A stretch of 64,000 nt of DNA, taken from NCBI GenBank assembly GCA_965214945.1, contig OZ244029.1, positions 930,001 to 994,000 of the forward strand, in the 5' to 3' direction. Position numbers and translations under genes: made by a program. Positions 8,312 through 17,173 of the stretch are shown piece by piece. The DNA comes from JAAXHB01 sp965214945 (lineage in GTDB: Bacteria > Actinomycetota > Acidimicrobiia > Acidimicrobiales > Aldehydirespiratoraceae). The notes under the pieces are model-generated. The model was not told the origin of the DNA and ran no database searches. It saw nothing but the letters and a program-made list of their open reading frames with translations. Numbering within the stretch: the first letter of the stretch is position 1; each line of letters starts with the position of its first letter.

Positions 8312-9934
8312 ATGGCAGATGGACTCGCGACCTACGCAGCGCCCGCGGCCATCCACGACGGCGTCAGCACCACAAGTCACCGTGACGACGCAGAAACCCA
8401 GAGCTGCGAGCAGCCCGCCGAGACCGGGCCCGGCGAAGACGAGCGCTTCGACATCGTCATCGTCGGCGCGGGCATCTCGGGGATCAGCGCGGCCTGTCAC
8501 CTGCTGCGGGAATGCCCGGAGCGATCCTTCGTCATCCTCGAAGGGCGGGCCGACATCGGCGGCACCTGGGACCTGTTCCGCTACCCCGGCGTGCGCTCAG
8601 ACAGCGACATGCACACCCTCGGCTTCGACTTCAAGCCGTGGAAGCACGAGAAGGCCATCGCGGATGGGCCGGTGATCATGGACTACCTGCGCGAGACGGT
8701 CGACGAGTACGGCCTGTTGCCCCGCATCCGCTTCGGGCAGCGCCTGCACAGCGCATCCTGGTGCTCCGAGCAGGGCTGTTGGACCGTGCGGGGCACCCAC
8801 AGCGTGAGCGGCGAGCCGGTGCAGGCTCAGGGCTCGGTGCTGTTCATGTGCGCCGGCTACTACAGCTACAACGGCGGCTACCTGCCCGAGATCGAGGGCC
8901 GGGGGCGCTTCGCGGGGCGCTTCGTGCATCCTCAGGAGTGGCCCGAGGATCTGGACTACGCCGGCAAGCGGGTGGCGGTGATCGGCTCGGGCGCAACGGC
9001 GATGACCCTGGTGCCCGCCATGGCAGCCGACGTGGAGTACATCACCATGATCCAGCGCTCCCCCACATATGTGGCGTCGCGGCCGGCGGTGGACAAGACG
9101 GCCAACCGGCTGCGCCGCTTCCTGCCGGACTGGCTCGCCTATCGGCTGACCCGCTCGAAGAACATCTGGCGCCAGGACATGGTGTACCGCAAGACCCGCA
9201 CTGATCCCGACAAGGTGAAGGACTACCTGCTGAAGGTTGCCCGCGACGCCATCGGGTCCGATTATGTGGACGAGCATTTCACGCCCAGCTACAACCCCTG
9301 GGACCAGCGGCTGTGCCTGATCCCCGACGGCGACCTGTTCGAGGCGATCAATGCCGGCAAGGCCTCGGTGGCGACCGGTGCCATTGACACCATCACCGAA
9401 GGCGGCGTGCTGATGGAATCGGGCGCACACGTCGATGCCGACATCATCGTCACCGCCACCGGGCTGCGGCTGGTGACGCTGGGCGAGATGGACTTCGAGG
9501 TCGACGGCGTGCCCGTGGACTTCTCGAAGCGCTGGACCTACAAGAGCATGGCGTACTCGGACATTCCGAACCTGGTGGCGACGTTCGGCTACGTGAATGC
9601 CTCCTGGACGCTGAAGGCCGACCTGACCTCGCACTACCTGTGCAGGCTGCTGAACCATATGCGCTCGACCGGCAGCGACTTGTTTGTGCCTGTGTTGGGC
9701 GACGACGCCGACGCCATGGCGAGCCGCCCCTGGATCGACGACTTCACCTCGGGCTACATGCAGCGCAGCATGCACCTGCTGCCCCGTCAGGGCGACCGCG
9801 AACCCTGGCTGAACACCCAGAACTACCGAGCCGACCGCAAGCTGATTGGCAAAGGCCCGCTGGAGGACGGCGTGATGACCTTCCGTGCTGCCGCTCCGAA
9901 GCCGGTTCCGGCCGCCTCCAGCTCAGGAGGATGA
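8312..9934 (+). CDS. Baeyer-Villiger-type flavin-containing monooxygenase
   Basis: 540 residues. An FAD-binding Rossmann motif (VIVGAGISGISAACHLL) lies near residue 50, the Baeyer-Villiger fingerprint FxGxxxHxxxW is present as FAGRFVHPQEWP near residue 205, and an NADPH-binding motif (VAVIGSGATAMTLVPA) follows. These define a class B flavoprotein monooxygenase, EthA-like, which uses NADPH and O2 to insert oxygen into ketones or oxidise heteroatoms. The first 40 residues are not conserved-looking, so the start could be later than ATG 8312. It stands alone between an inverted-repeat arm and a broken SDR gene. The substrate is unknown. Confidence 0.85.
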   Translation: MADGLATYAAPAAIHDGVSTTSHRDDAETQSCEQPAETGPGEDERFDIVIVGAGISGISAACHLLRECPERSFVILEGRADIGGTWDLFRYPGVRSDSDMHTLGFDFKPWKHEKAIADGPVIMDYLRETVDEYGLLPRIRFGQRLHSASWCSEQGCWTVRGTHSVSGEPVQAQGSVLFMCAGYYSYNGGYLPEIEGRGRFAGRFVHPQEWPEDLDYAGKRVAVIGSGATAMTLVPAMAADVEYITMIQRSPTYVASRPAVDKTANRLRRFLPDWLAYRLTRSKNIWRQDMVYRKTRTDPDKVKDYLLKVARDAIGSDYVDEHFTPSYNPWDQRLCLIPDGDLFEAINAGKASVATGAIDTITEGGVLMESGAHVDADIIVTATGLRLVTLGEMDFEVDGVPVDFSKRWTYKSMAYSDIPNLVATFGYVNASWTLKADLTSHYLCRLLNHMRSTGSDLFVPVLGDDADAMASRPWIDDFTSGYMQRSMHLLPRQGDREPWLNTQNYRADRKLIGKGPLEDGVMTFRAAAPKPVPAASSSGG

Positions 9935-9939
9935 TAAGG

Positions 9940-10243
9940 CAGGGGTCAAGAACATGGTGGAGAGCCTGGCCGTGGAGTGGGGGCCCTATGGAATCACCGT
10001 CAACGGCCTGGTGCCGGGCCTGATCCTCTACTACGACATGACCGCCGACATCCGCAGCAACCTGTCACGCGCCGATTCCGATCTCGGCTCTTTGCGGCCG
10101 GCCCTGCGGGTAGGCACTCGACGCAAACTCGGCTGTGCGGCCACCTTCCTCGCCAGCCCCTACGCCGGTTCGTCTCAGGACACACCATGGTGGTCGACGG
10201 CGCCAACTGGCAGCGCAGGGCCATGACCAAACCAGGGCCATGA
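9940..10243 (+). pseudogene. C-terminal fragment of a short-chain dehydrogenase (SDR)
   Basis: Contains the SDR block after the catalytic Tyr-Lys (GVKNMVESLAVEWGPYGITV then NGLVPGLI), followed by RKLG and AATFLASPYAG, then in a shifted frame VSGHTMVVDGANW. The Rossmann fold and active-site Ser/Tyr are absent and there is a frameshift near 10163, so this is a relic. Confidence 0.75.
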
Positions 10244-10327
10244 CCAACCCGCCGATGGTGCCGATCCGTCGGCAGATGGGCAGGGAGCCTTTCGGGAAGC
10301 CTAAGGGCTCAGGTCGAGCAGCGCCAG

Positions 10328-11149
10328 CTAATCGGGGATCTTCAGTTCGGAGTAGCCAGCTGCCCTCAGTTCCTTCTGTAGCGGCCAGAAAGTCTCCTCA
10401 ACCGAGTTCTCATACTGCTTGTAGAGAAGTCCGGATACATCCGACGGAAGTTCGACATCTCCGGTGTACAAGCAACACACCCGAGTCCTTCCCAGCTTGC
10501 CGACGAAGAACCCGAACTCGAAAAGGACGTTGGGGCGCGCACGCTTTTTGGTCTTGCGCTCGGCAGATTCCTTGTCCTCCTCTGTGGCGAGATACGCAGT
10601 CTCATCGGGTGTGAGGAGCACAAACGCAAAACCGACATCAGAGTGAGCCTCGAACTTCTCGATGATCGTTCTGCCCTTATCGGGCTGCCGGTGGAGCACG
10701 ATCGGCTCAAGGCCGATTTCGCCAAGAAAGCCCTCTAGGGCATTCTTGGCGAGTTCATCGTGACCGTGGACCACGAAGACCTTTCGAGAAGGTGTCTCTG
10801 GCTCTGAAGCGGGCGGTATGGCTGCTTGCATCGGAACAAGGTCGATCGCGATCTGCAGCGCTCCTAGGAGCATGGACTTCCCGCGATGGAACTTGTCAAC
10901 CCCATTGCCCAAGTAGGGCATTTTCAGTCCCTCTTTGAGAGTCCTCCATCCGCTTGACCCCTCAAGGAGAATGTCCTTCGCTGTGTGCTCGGTTCGTCCA
11001 ACCCATGACACCCAGCTTGGGCTCAACGCATTCGGATACCCGTACTTTTCCTTGTCGGCGAAGTTGTCATAGGTGAAGGTCTCGCCTTCCTTGACCAATT
11101 GATGCAGCGTACGTAGAGGTTCAGGCTCCTTTGGTTCGACCGCGTCCAT
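10328..11149 (-). CDS. TIR-like nucleotide-binding protein, probable defence effector
   Basis: 273 residues. The C-terminal half (from about residue 120) carries the pattern of the predicted nucleotide-binding TIR-like family (PF10137-type): KVFVVHGHDELAKNALEGFL, LEPIVLHRQ, GRTIIEKFEAHSDVGFAFVL, LTPDE, RARPNVLFEFGFFVGKLGR. The Glu in NVLFEFGFF is the likely catalytic residue of a NADase-type TIR fold. Such proteins are found as effectors in anti-phage signalling systems, where activation depletes NAD. The N-terminal 110 residues are not recognised and may be a sensor. No cyclase or partner gene is adjacent. An ATG at 11149 opens the frame; neighbours are toxin-antitoxin type genes. Confidence 0.75.
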   Translation of the reverse strand: MDAVEPKEPEPLRTLHQLVKEGETFTYDNFADKEKYGYPNALSPSWVSWVGRTEHTAKDILLEGSSGWRTLKEGLKMPYLGNGVDKFHRGKSMLLGALQIAIDLVPMQAAIPPASEPETPSRKVFVVHGHDELAKNALEGFLGEIGLEPIVLHRQPDKGRTIIEKFEAHSDVGFAFVLLTPDETAYLATEEDKESAERKTKKRARPNVLFEFGFFVGKLGRTRVCCLYTGDVELPSDVSGLLYKQYENSVEETFWPLQKELRAAGYSELKIPD

Positions 11150-11580
11150 GAGGACACTATACCTGCTCCGACAGTGGCCCGGAACGTCGTGTGCCGAGGA
11201 TCACTCCCAGGAAGCACCTCCTTTCCTCTCCTTCTTTAATAGACCTTCGCCGTACCAATGTACGTCCAGAAGCTGGTACTCGGTGTCCGAATCAACTTCA
11301 GTTCGACGGGAGTTCTGAGTCACCAGATCGCCTAGTGGCCTCTTGGGAGGGCTTACATTGCTCGACCGCTGTGACGTGGGCTTGAAGTTGATCGAGTCCG
11401 GACAACACGTCTGCCCCGCTCGTCTTGGTGCTGGTGGGGGCGCAACCCGTGCCTGCTCAGATATGATCTGTAGCCGGCCTGCTGTCTCCAGGATTGGGCT
11501 GGTTGAGGCCGTTGGTTGTGCATCAAGGGTTGCTGTCAACGAGCCATCGGCACCAACTGGCTGCGCCAGCCGATGCCGGC
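11150..11580. other. No recognisable gene
   Basis: About 430 bases between the TIR-like gene and the methylase remnant. Open frames here show no family resemblance or plausible start context; probably decayed intergenic DNA. Confidence 0.5.
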
Positions 11581-11930
11581 TCAGGCCCAACAGTGCCGGC
11601 GGGCTTCGTAGACGACCAGCGTCTCGGGGACGATGCCACGGTCCTCATGCCCCACGACCAGGGCCATATCGACTGCGTAAAGCGGCACTGCGCTGTGTGC
11701 CAGCTTGATGCCGACACAACGAAACCCGGCTTCTCAGGCGACCTCGACGGCACTGCGGCCGTCGGGATGGACCTCCCAGTCGAGGTATCGGGCGGTGCCC
11801 AGCGCGGTTTTTTCGACCTTGGCGGCCGTGCGCACAATTGAGCCGATGTTGCACGGGTTCTGCACCGAGTCCACCCGGTCCGCAGCGCTCAAAGCCGGTG
11901 CCCTCCAGCAACAGCAGCTTGGTGTCAGGA
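11581..11930 (-). pseudogene. SpoU (TrmH)-family RNA 2'-O-methyltransferase remnant
   Basis: In one minus-strand frame NPCNIGSIVRTAAKV matches the SpoU motif 1 region, followed by HPDGRSAVEVA, an in-frame TGA, then GFRCVGIKLAHSAVPLYAVD, MALVVGHEDRGIVPETL (motif 2) and the stop. Motif 3 (the C-terminal IPM block) is absent. SpoU enzymes methylate ribose 2'-OH in tRNA or rRNA through a trefoil knot. The stop at about 11731-11733, truncation and lack of a start make this a pseudogene. Confidence 0.65.
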
Positions 11931-11939
11931 TCGAGACGC

Positions 11940-12250
11940 CCGGGCTGAGAACACGCCTCGGTCTGCGCTGAGGGTGAACGCTATTTCGCCTCACGGCGAC
12001 CTCCACCGACTTCTCGCTGCCGTATCCCGAGCGGATCGAGCGGCTGTGTGACCCCGATGTGCTCATCTAGCTGGAGAACCAGACGGCGTTGCCCGAGGCC
12101 GGCGTCTTCTCCAGGCTCACGGCTGGGATCGCTACATGATCGGAGACACCTACTGGCTGCCAATAAGGGGCTCAAGGGCCGCAGGCTGGGCGATATGACC
12201 AATGTGCTCGTCCGGCTCTTCGGCCTGCTCGGATGGGGACGCATCGAAGA
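11940..12250. other. No recognisable gene
   Basis: About 300 bases before the HicB-like gene hold only short frames; one plus-strand stretch (FSLPYPERIERLCDPDVLI then a stop, LENQTALPEAG) looks like a decayed coding fragment of unknown family. Confidence 0.4.
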
Positions 12251-12255
12251 GGGCT

Positions 12256-12274
12256 GTGGTACCGATAGTGGTAC
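12256..12274 (+). promoter_or_regulatory. Direct repeat upstream of the HicB-like gene
   Basis: GTGGTAC occurs twice, 12 bases apart (12256-12262 and 12268-12274), just ahead of the start. Antitoxins with a ribbon-helix-helix domain commonly bind such repeats to autoregulate; the assignment is inferred from position. Confidence 0.35.
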
Positions 12275-12283
12275 TATTCAAGG

Positions 12284-12643
12284 GTGGCGAGAATCGACAA
12301 GTTGGTCACAGCGATGACCGATGTGAAGCACTACGCCTTCCGGGTGGTGTGGTCCGCAGAGGACGGCGAGTACGTGGCCACCGTCGCCGAGTTCCCGTCG
12401 CTGTCATGGCTGGACGCCGACCAGACCAAGGCGCTGAACGGGCTCGTCGATCTCGTCTCTCAGGTTGTCGCTGATCTGGAGTCGACGGGCGAACCCATTC
12501 CCGAAGCGATCTCGGAGCGGCGCTTCTCCGGCAGGTTCAACGTCCGTATTCCCGAGTCATTGCATCGTGCTCTCGTGCTGGCAGCCGCAGAAGAGGGAGT
12601 CAGCCTGAACCGGCTCGTCAGCGACCGTCTAGCCCACACCTGA
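12284..12643 (+). CDS. HicB-family antitoxin with C-terminal ribbon-helix-helix domain
   Basis: 119 residues from GTG 12284 (an ATG at 12314 is an alternative). The N-terminal half (YAFRVVWSAEDGEYVATVAE then FPSLSWLDAD) has the partly degraded RNase-H-like HicB fold. The C-terminal part (RFNVRIPESLHRALVLAAAE then EGVSLNRLVSDRL) is a ribbon-helix-helix DNA-binding domain. HicB neutralises the mRNA interferase HicA, but no HicA-sized gene is adjacent on either side, so this is an orphan antitoxin or has another partner. Tandem repeats upstream suggest self-repression. Confidence 0.75.
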   Translation: MARIDKLVTAMTDVKHYAFRVVWSAEDGEYVATVAEFPSLSWLDADQTKALNGLVDLVSQVVADLESTGEPIPEAISERRFSGRFNVRIPESLHRALVLAAAEEGVSLNRLVSDRLAHT

Positions 12644-12806
12644 CGTCGCGCTGCCAGAGTAGATTCGGACACCTCAACTTCGTCGCTGGGATCGATCACT
12701 CGCAGCCTCGGCGGCGGGTCCGAAATCGGCGCTCAGTACTGAACAGCTGCGCCGATCGGAACCCCACCACCCCTGCCAGGGGGTAACCCTTTTCCGGTTG
12801 TCGCAC

Positions 12807-13958
12807 CTAGGCGGGGTCCAGGCTTGCTGCGAGCGCTGCCGCCTCCTCGAATCCGGGGCGCCACTTGCCCCAAATCGTCTGCTGGGCTTCCTTGTAGCCT
12901 TGCCGCATCGCACGGCAGGCGTCAGTGTCGGGTATGAACGCCTGGCTCGACCCCAGCCGGCGGGGTCGGGTATCGGTGATCCTGGACTTGTGGATGCCCT
13001 CGGTGCCAAGACGCTCCGCCAGGCGCGGCACGCGGTTCTTTACCTGCTCGGCATGGACCGAGCGGGCGATGCAAGCCAGGTCGTAGAGGTCGCGTCCCCG
13101 GACCCGCAGAAGGCCGTAGTTCCTTGTCTCGGCCGCCCAGTACAGAGTCAGCAGCTTGTTGGCTGCGGTCACCTCGACAGCCAGCAGCGGCACTGCGATC
13201 TTGTCTATCTCGGGGAACTCTGAGAGGTCTTCGTCGGTGGCATATCGGCCCACCAGAGACAGGGAGCTTCCCTGGTGGACGGTGTTTTTGATGTTTGGCT
13301 GATTGGCCGCATCCACGCTCAGGAAGCGGCGTTCCTGGCCGATGGTGAACCAAGCGTGTGTGACGTGGCTCCTGCCTGTGAACTCGACTTCAGCACCTGT
13401 GGCATCAACGAAGATTTCGGCGACGCCGCCTAGGAGCGCTTTGCGTGCTCTTTTCATTTGCCCTCGGCCTGTGTTCGCCTTGAGGGGGATCATCACCAGG
13501 TCGAGGTCTTCGGAGTAGCGATCCACGATCCGGAACGCGTTGGTCAGAGCAGTCCCGCCTGCGAAACACCAGGAAGCGACAGGCTGACCGTCGTAGGGGT
13601 CGCATATGAGGGTTCCAGGCGGGTGCGTCTCTACAGCGGCCAGCAGCGCCCTGTGCAGGTAGTAGTCACGGGCGATGTCCTCGGGAGACACCCCCAGATC
13701 GGAACGGACCTTGCCGGCGAGTCCGACAAATCGATCCGGCTGTCCGCATAGTCCCTTCTTGCTTGGCGACACCCCAACGTAGTCTGAACCGAACGCCGCG
13801 ATCGAACGCTGAGAAGCGTGGGCGGGCTTTGCTGGGGTTCGACGTCCATGCGGGCCTTTGTGGTCGATGACACACCCTTTCGGATTCTGGCAAGGTTTGC
13901 CCGAACGGGTGATCCTCCCACAAAATTCCGGGTTCTGTCTACGACCGCTCGGCGCCAT
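12807..13958 (-). CDS. AbiEii-type nucleotidyltransferase toxin with an N-terminal Cys/His cluster
   Basis: 383 residues from the ATG at 13958, which overlaps the end of the AbiEi-like gene by 20 bases; the frame is open further upstream but that part lies inside the neighbour. The core has the AbiEii motifs: CFAGGTALTNAFRIVDRYSE followed by DLDLVMI (GG-T and D-x-D nucleotidyltransferase residues) and later VEVTAANKLLTLYWAAETR with RGRDLYDLACIAR. AbiEii is the toxin of type IV TA/abortive infection system AbiE. An unusual N-terminal extension, residues about 8-40, holds CGRITRSGKPCQNPKGC followed by two His, resembling a small zinc site; it is not part of standard AbiEii. Confidence 0.8.
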   Translation of the reverse strand: MAPSGRRQNPEFCGRITRSGKPCQNPKGCVIDHKGPHGRRTPAKPAHASQRSIAAFGSDYVGVSPSKKGLCGQPDRFVGLAGKVRSDLGVSPEDIARDYYLHRALLAAVETHPPGTLICDPYDGQPVASWCFAGGTALTNAFRIVDRYSEDLDLVMIPLKANTGRGQMKRARKALLGGVAEIFVDATGAEVEFTGRSHVTHAWFTIGQERRFLSVDAANQPNIKNTVHQGSSLSLVGRYATDEDLSEFPEIDKIAVPLLAVEVTAANKLLTLYWAAETRNYGLLRVRGRDLYDLACIARSVHAEQVKNRVPRLAERLGTEGIHKSRITDTRPRRLGSSQAFIPDTDACRAMRQGYKEAQQTIWGKWRPGFEEAAALAASLDPA

Positions 13959-14649
13959 CAGGCCTCCGCACCTGCTCAGCAGGGATTCGGTCGCAAAGAT
14001 CGTGGATCTTGTCGATGAATGGCACCTTGTCGCGGTCCCGCAACCACCGGACGGGGGGCTCTTCAGCGGCTGCCCATCGGATCGCTTCAGCACGGATCTC
14101 GGCGGGGGGGTATCGCAGCCGGCTGATGGCAGTGCCGTCAGCGATCAAGGCCACAGCCTCATCCCAGCAGACTTCCGAAAGGTCGAAGTAGCGTACCGCT
14201 TCGATGACTGTCACCTCGGCGAAAGTCAGGTAGCGACGGCGATCGTTGGATGTTCTCAGGTGGTAGAGAACACAATCGTCCAGCGGCTTGCAGTCTCGCA
14301 TGGTAGCGATGTGCGCCTTCGCCGGCAGCTGAGTAGTCCATGCCACCTTGTTGATAGCCGAGCACTCCCAGTACCCGGAGCCTTCTCCTGCGTAGACAAG
14401 AGCAGTCCATGTCGGGTCACGAGGCCAGGGGTAGCCGCTCTCGAAATACCCTGCACGCCAGTAGAAGCCGTTGGCTAGATGTTCGATTGGTGGGCGATCC
14501 CCGGCTTTGGCGAGTTCGCTCAGCGTCTGCGACACGATATGGCGAGGCGCCGGCACGTCACGGGACCAGAACAGACTGCCCTCAGGCAGATCCATAACCC
14601 AGGAACGGGCCTGCGCAGTCGGTGTTGCGGTCCTGGCAACCATGCACAC
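13939..14649 (-). CDS. AbiEi-like antitoxin/regulator
   Basis: 236 residues. It begins about MVARTATPTAQARSWVMDLP (a Met three codons further upstream also opens the frame). The N-terminal part (EGSLFWSRDVPAPRHIVSQT then LSELAKAGDRPPIEHLANGF and YWRA) looks like the winged-helix of AbiEi-type transcriptional regulators. The later part (TFAEVTVIEAVRYFDLSEVC) matches the AbiEi C-terminal region. AbiEi represses the operon and counteracts AbiEii. The two genes overlap, consistent with translational coupling. A G7 run at 14104-14110 lies in the gene. Confidence 0.7.
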   Translation of the reverse strand: MCMVARTATPTAQARSWVMDLPEGSLFWSRDVPAPRHIVSQTLSELAKAGDRPPIEHLANGFYWRAGYFESGYPWPRDPTWTALVYAGEGSGYWECSAINKVAWTTQLPAKAHIATMRDCKPLDDCVLYHLRTSNDRRRYLTFAEVTVIEAVRYFDLSEVCWDEAVALIADGTAISRLRYPPAEIRAEAIRWAAAEEPPVRWLRDRDKVPFIDKIHDLCDRIPAEQVRRPDGAERS

Positions 14650-14672
14650 ATCCTAAAGGCCGCAGCCGGCGG

Positions 14673-15854
14673 CTATGCCGACGGGTTGCTCTCGGCTATC
14701 GGCGGGAGGAAAGCTCTCATTGCGGCGTCGTTCGATCTCCAGCCGCGTGGCTGTTTGACGATGAGCCCCACGTCTTGGAGCCGGTTGAGGTCACGGGACA
14801 GGGTGCGCGGCCCGGTCTTGGCGTAGAGGGCGGCGAGCTTGGGCGTCAGCCCCGGCAGATCGCTCTTTCGGATCGTCTCACCCGATGGCATTGCCAACAC
14901 CAGCGAGCGTTGGCGATCTCGAGCCGGGGTCGCCGGGAACCGGCTCATGGTCTCATGCACGTAGTTGATCCAGGTCACCTCGAACTGCTGTTGGCGGACG
15001 CTGTTGATCTGATCTCGAAGGCCGTCGACGAGTCCCTGTGTGGCGTAGCGCAGGAAGCGAGTCGTCTTTTTGCTGCGGCTCGCTTCGGCAAGCTCTCGGT
15101 AGTACTGAGAGCGGGTGAGGTTGTAATGGTTGGAGAGCAGGTGCGCTGCGGGCAGGGGGACCATGGCACATCGGGCGAGGATCAGAAACTCCAAGAGCCG
15201 TGCGGTGCGCCCGTTCCCGTCGCCGAACGGGTGAATCCAGGCAACATAAAGGTGCGCATACACGGCGCTGGCCACAGCCAACGCGAACTGGATCTCGGGA
15301 TCGTCGGACTTGAACATGTCGCTCTCCAGCCAGTTTGCGAGCCGCCCGATCAAGTGCTCGCAGTCTTCGGGCGGGGCGCCCCGGTAGCTTGCGACAGCGA
15401 CGGAGTAGTCACGAACCCTGCCCGGAACCACCTGAGGCTCGTACTCAGTGCCGTCGAGCACCTGCCGGTTGTACTCGCTGATCAGATCCGCTGTGATGGC
15501 CGGGGGCTCTCCTTGCATGACTTGGCGGTCGATTACCCGCAGAGCGTCCAGCACGTTTTTCACCTCGCGCTGCTGATAGGCCCTCGATGGAGGTGCACTG
15601 AATGTCCCGTGGAGGATCCCAGCAACCTGCTCCTCTGAAAGAGTGTTGCCCTCTATGGCCGTGGTGGCCTGAGCGCCCTTGATCAAGGCGACTTCGTAGA
15701 GCCGGCTCGCAACCGCAGGCGTCAGCGGTGCTCCGGCAAGGTGCTCGCACTTGGACTTCGCCTCACCCAACAGCATCCACGGTTTCGGGCCGAGATCGTT
15801 GACGTTGGTCGCCTCGAAAGTGATCCAGGGATGGGTCTCTTGGTAGCGGCGCAC
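14673..15854 (-). CDS. Fic family protein (AMP transferase type) with inhibitory motif and winged helix
   Basis: 393 residues. The catalytic Fic motif HPFGDGNGRTAR lies near residue 210, with the expected His and the Gly-Asn-Gly-Arg loop. An N-terminal motif TTAIEGN near residue 55-60 fits the (S/T)xxxE(G/N) inhibitory helix of class II Fic proteins, so autoinhibition is expected. The C-terminal 80 residues (RKSDLPGLTPKLAALYAKTG then PRTLSRDLNRLQDVGLI) form a winged helix-turn-helix. Fic enzymes transfer AMP from ATP onto target proteins. The gene lies next to the AbiE pair, but 20 bases separate them and no small Fic antitoxin is present. Confidence 0.85.
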   Translation of the reverse strand: MRRYQETHPWITFEATNVNDLGPKPWMLLGEAKSKCEHLAGAPLTPAVASRLYEVALIKGAQATTAIEGNTLSEEQVAGILHGTFSAPPSRAYQQREVKNVLDALRVIDRQVMQGEPPAITADLISEYNRQVLDGTEYEPQVVPGRVRDYSVAVASYRGAPPEDCEHLIGRLANWLESDMFKSDDPEIQFALAVASAVYAHLYVAWIHPFGDGNGRTARLLEFLILARCAMVPLPAAHLLSNHYNLTRSQYYRELAEASRSKKTTRFLRYATQGLVDGLRDQINSVRQQQFEVTWINYVHETMSRFPATPARDRQRSLVLAMPSGETIRKSDLPGLTPKLAALYAKTGPRTLSRDLNRLQDVGLIVKQPRGWRSNDAAMRAFLPPIAESNPSA

Positions 15855-16007
15855 ACTCCCAATCTACTATCAACCCCTCAGAATGTCCATCACATTGTCC
15901 ACTCTGTCGTCTATCGGCTTGGCCACGAGTTTGGCGCTGGTTCCAAGACGCATCCGACCCTGAGCGTCCGGCACCGCAAGGGCCTCACAAGGGTCTAAGC
16001 GGCAATC

Positions 16008-16568
16008 TCAGCGGCGGACGAACAGCTCCAGGGAGCGGTCACCGTCTTGCCGGGCGGCGCCGAGCCAGCGCTCGTCCACGTTGAGGGATCCCAGCAGCTT
16101 CGGGTCGGGAAGGCTGAGCTGGGGCGAGATGTCAACGAGCAGAGCGATCCGGGTCGGATCCAGATAAGCGGTCGTGGTCGCCTGCACCGCGAGCGGCTCG
16201 ATCCCCTCCAGCGCCTCGGACATGCGTTCCCCAGCTAGACCGAGTGAAGCGAACACGGCTGCCGGCAACGGCTCCTCAGGCGGAGCAGCGCCGATCCGGT
16301 GCCAGGCCGGGCGCATACCGCGACGCCGCAGGCCGGCAGCCCGCAGACGCCTCACGAGGGTTCGGCTGGTCACCGGCTGTGCTCCCATTTGCAGGGCACG
16401 ACGACGGTCGGCTTCGTCGATGTCGTAGTGGTCGCTCTGGAACCCGAGCCGTCGTTTGCCGAGCTGCTGTGCGAAACGATGAAGTTCGTCGTATGACTGA
16501 TCGCTGACGAGATGCGCCCAACGACGGCTGCGCCAGTCCCACAACGCAGCGTCGACGAGCACGGTCAC
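16008..16568 (-). CDS. DUF4031 domain protein
   Basis: 186 residues. The N-terminal 90 residues (VLVDAALWDWRSRRWAHLVS then DQSYDELHRFAQQLG, FQSDHYDI, GAQPVTSRTLVRRLRAAGLR) match the DUF4031 pattern common in actinobacteria. The remainder is variable. The biochemical role is not known. It is the last gene before a stretch of membrane-protein fragments and the inverted duplication. Confidence 0.7.
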   Translation of the reverse strand: MTVLVDAALWDWRSRRWAHLVSDQSYDELHRFAQQLGKRRLGFQSDHYDIDEADRRRALQMGAQPVTSRTLVRRLRAAGLRRRGMRPAWHRIGAAPPEEPLPAAVFASLGLAGERMSEALEGIEPLAVQATTTAYLDPTRIALLVDISPQLSLPDPKLLGSLNVDERWLGAARQDGDRSLELFVRR

Positions 16569-16676
16569 CGCAAAAGCCTGCCATGCCCTGATGGCGCTGC
16601 TTGCGCGCCTTCGATCAGCAGAGATCGACGAGGCGTGCGAGGCCGCTTACGCCTCGCACTCGCTCGACGAGGCCGA

Positions 16677-17050
16677 TTAATGGGGTGACCTGGCTTCGTT
16701 CCGCGAGGCGGCAGCTGCCACGTGAGCGACATCCCCCGGAGAGGCGAGCTGTGGTGGTGCGAACTGCCCGATGCGGGCCGTCGGCCTCCGAGGCCACCAT
16801 ACGAAGATGGCTGCTATCAAGCCGACGAGGAACAGCAGGGCCACGGCCCACAAGCAACCTTCGGACAACCCATCGGTGTTGAAGACAAGCCCCGTAGAGA
16901 CCGACACGATCAGCGCCCCGACGACCAGCGCTCGGCCTGCTGCGTTGCGGATGTTATCTAGCACTGCTCTTGCCGTCTGACCGCATCGCGGATCTCGACG
17001 AAGATGTGCTCGTAGACTGCAGACTTGGGAGTGTGACCTCTCCTTGCTAT
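16677..17050 (-). pseudogene. Two-span membrane protein, related to the one at 33251, probably frameshifted
   Basis: The conserved block LDNIRNAAGRALVVGALIVS and a second segment (CLWAVALLFLVGLIAAIFVWWP) resemble LENTRRAAARALGVGALVTS and its following segment in the protein at 33251-33916. The preceding part of that family (SAVYEHIFVEIRDAVRRQ) is present but in another frame just upstream, so one indel near 16965 has split the gene. The frame stays open upstream to 17177, but those residues do not match. Unknown function. Confidence 0.5.
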
Positions 17051-17173
17051 GACTGTACACCCGACCAACCGGCAGAACCCTCGTCGAGTCTGCCAATGAG
17101 ACTTTGTACGAGCGGCGAGGTTGCTGAAGCCGATGTACAGTCTGTCTTTGAACTAGATCAAGATTGATTGTGA

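Noticed and set aside
8597..9775. 392-residue frame antisense to the monooxygenase
   Set aside because: His/Val-rich shadow of a strongly supported plus-strand flavoprotein.
12960..13351. Alternative frames within the AbiEii gene suggesting extra small genes
   Set aside because: They have no family resemblance and lie fully within a well supported gene.
14104..14110. G7 run in the AbiEi-like gene as another switch tract
   Set aside because: Seven residues is within the ordinary range for this base composition and the frame is intact.
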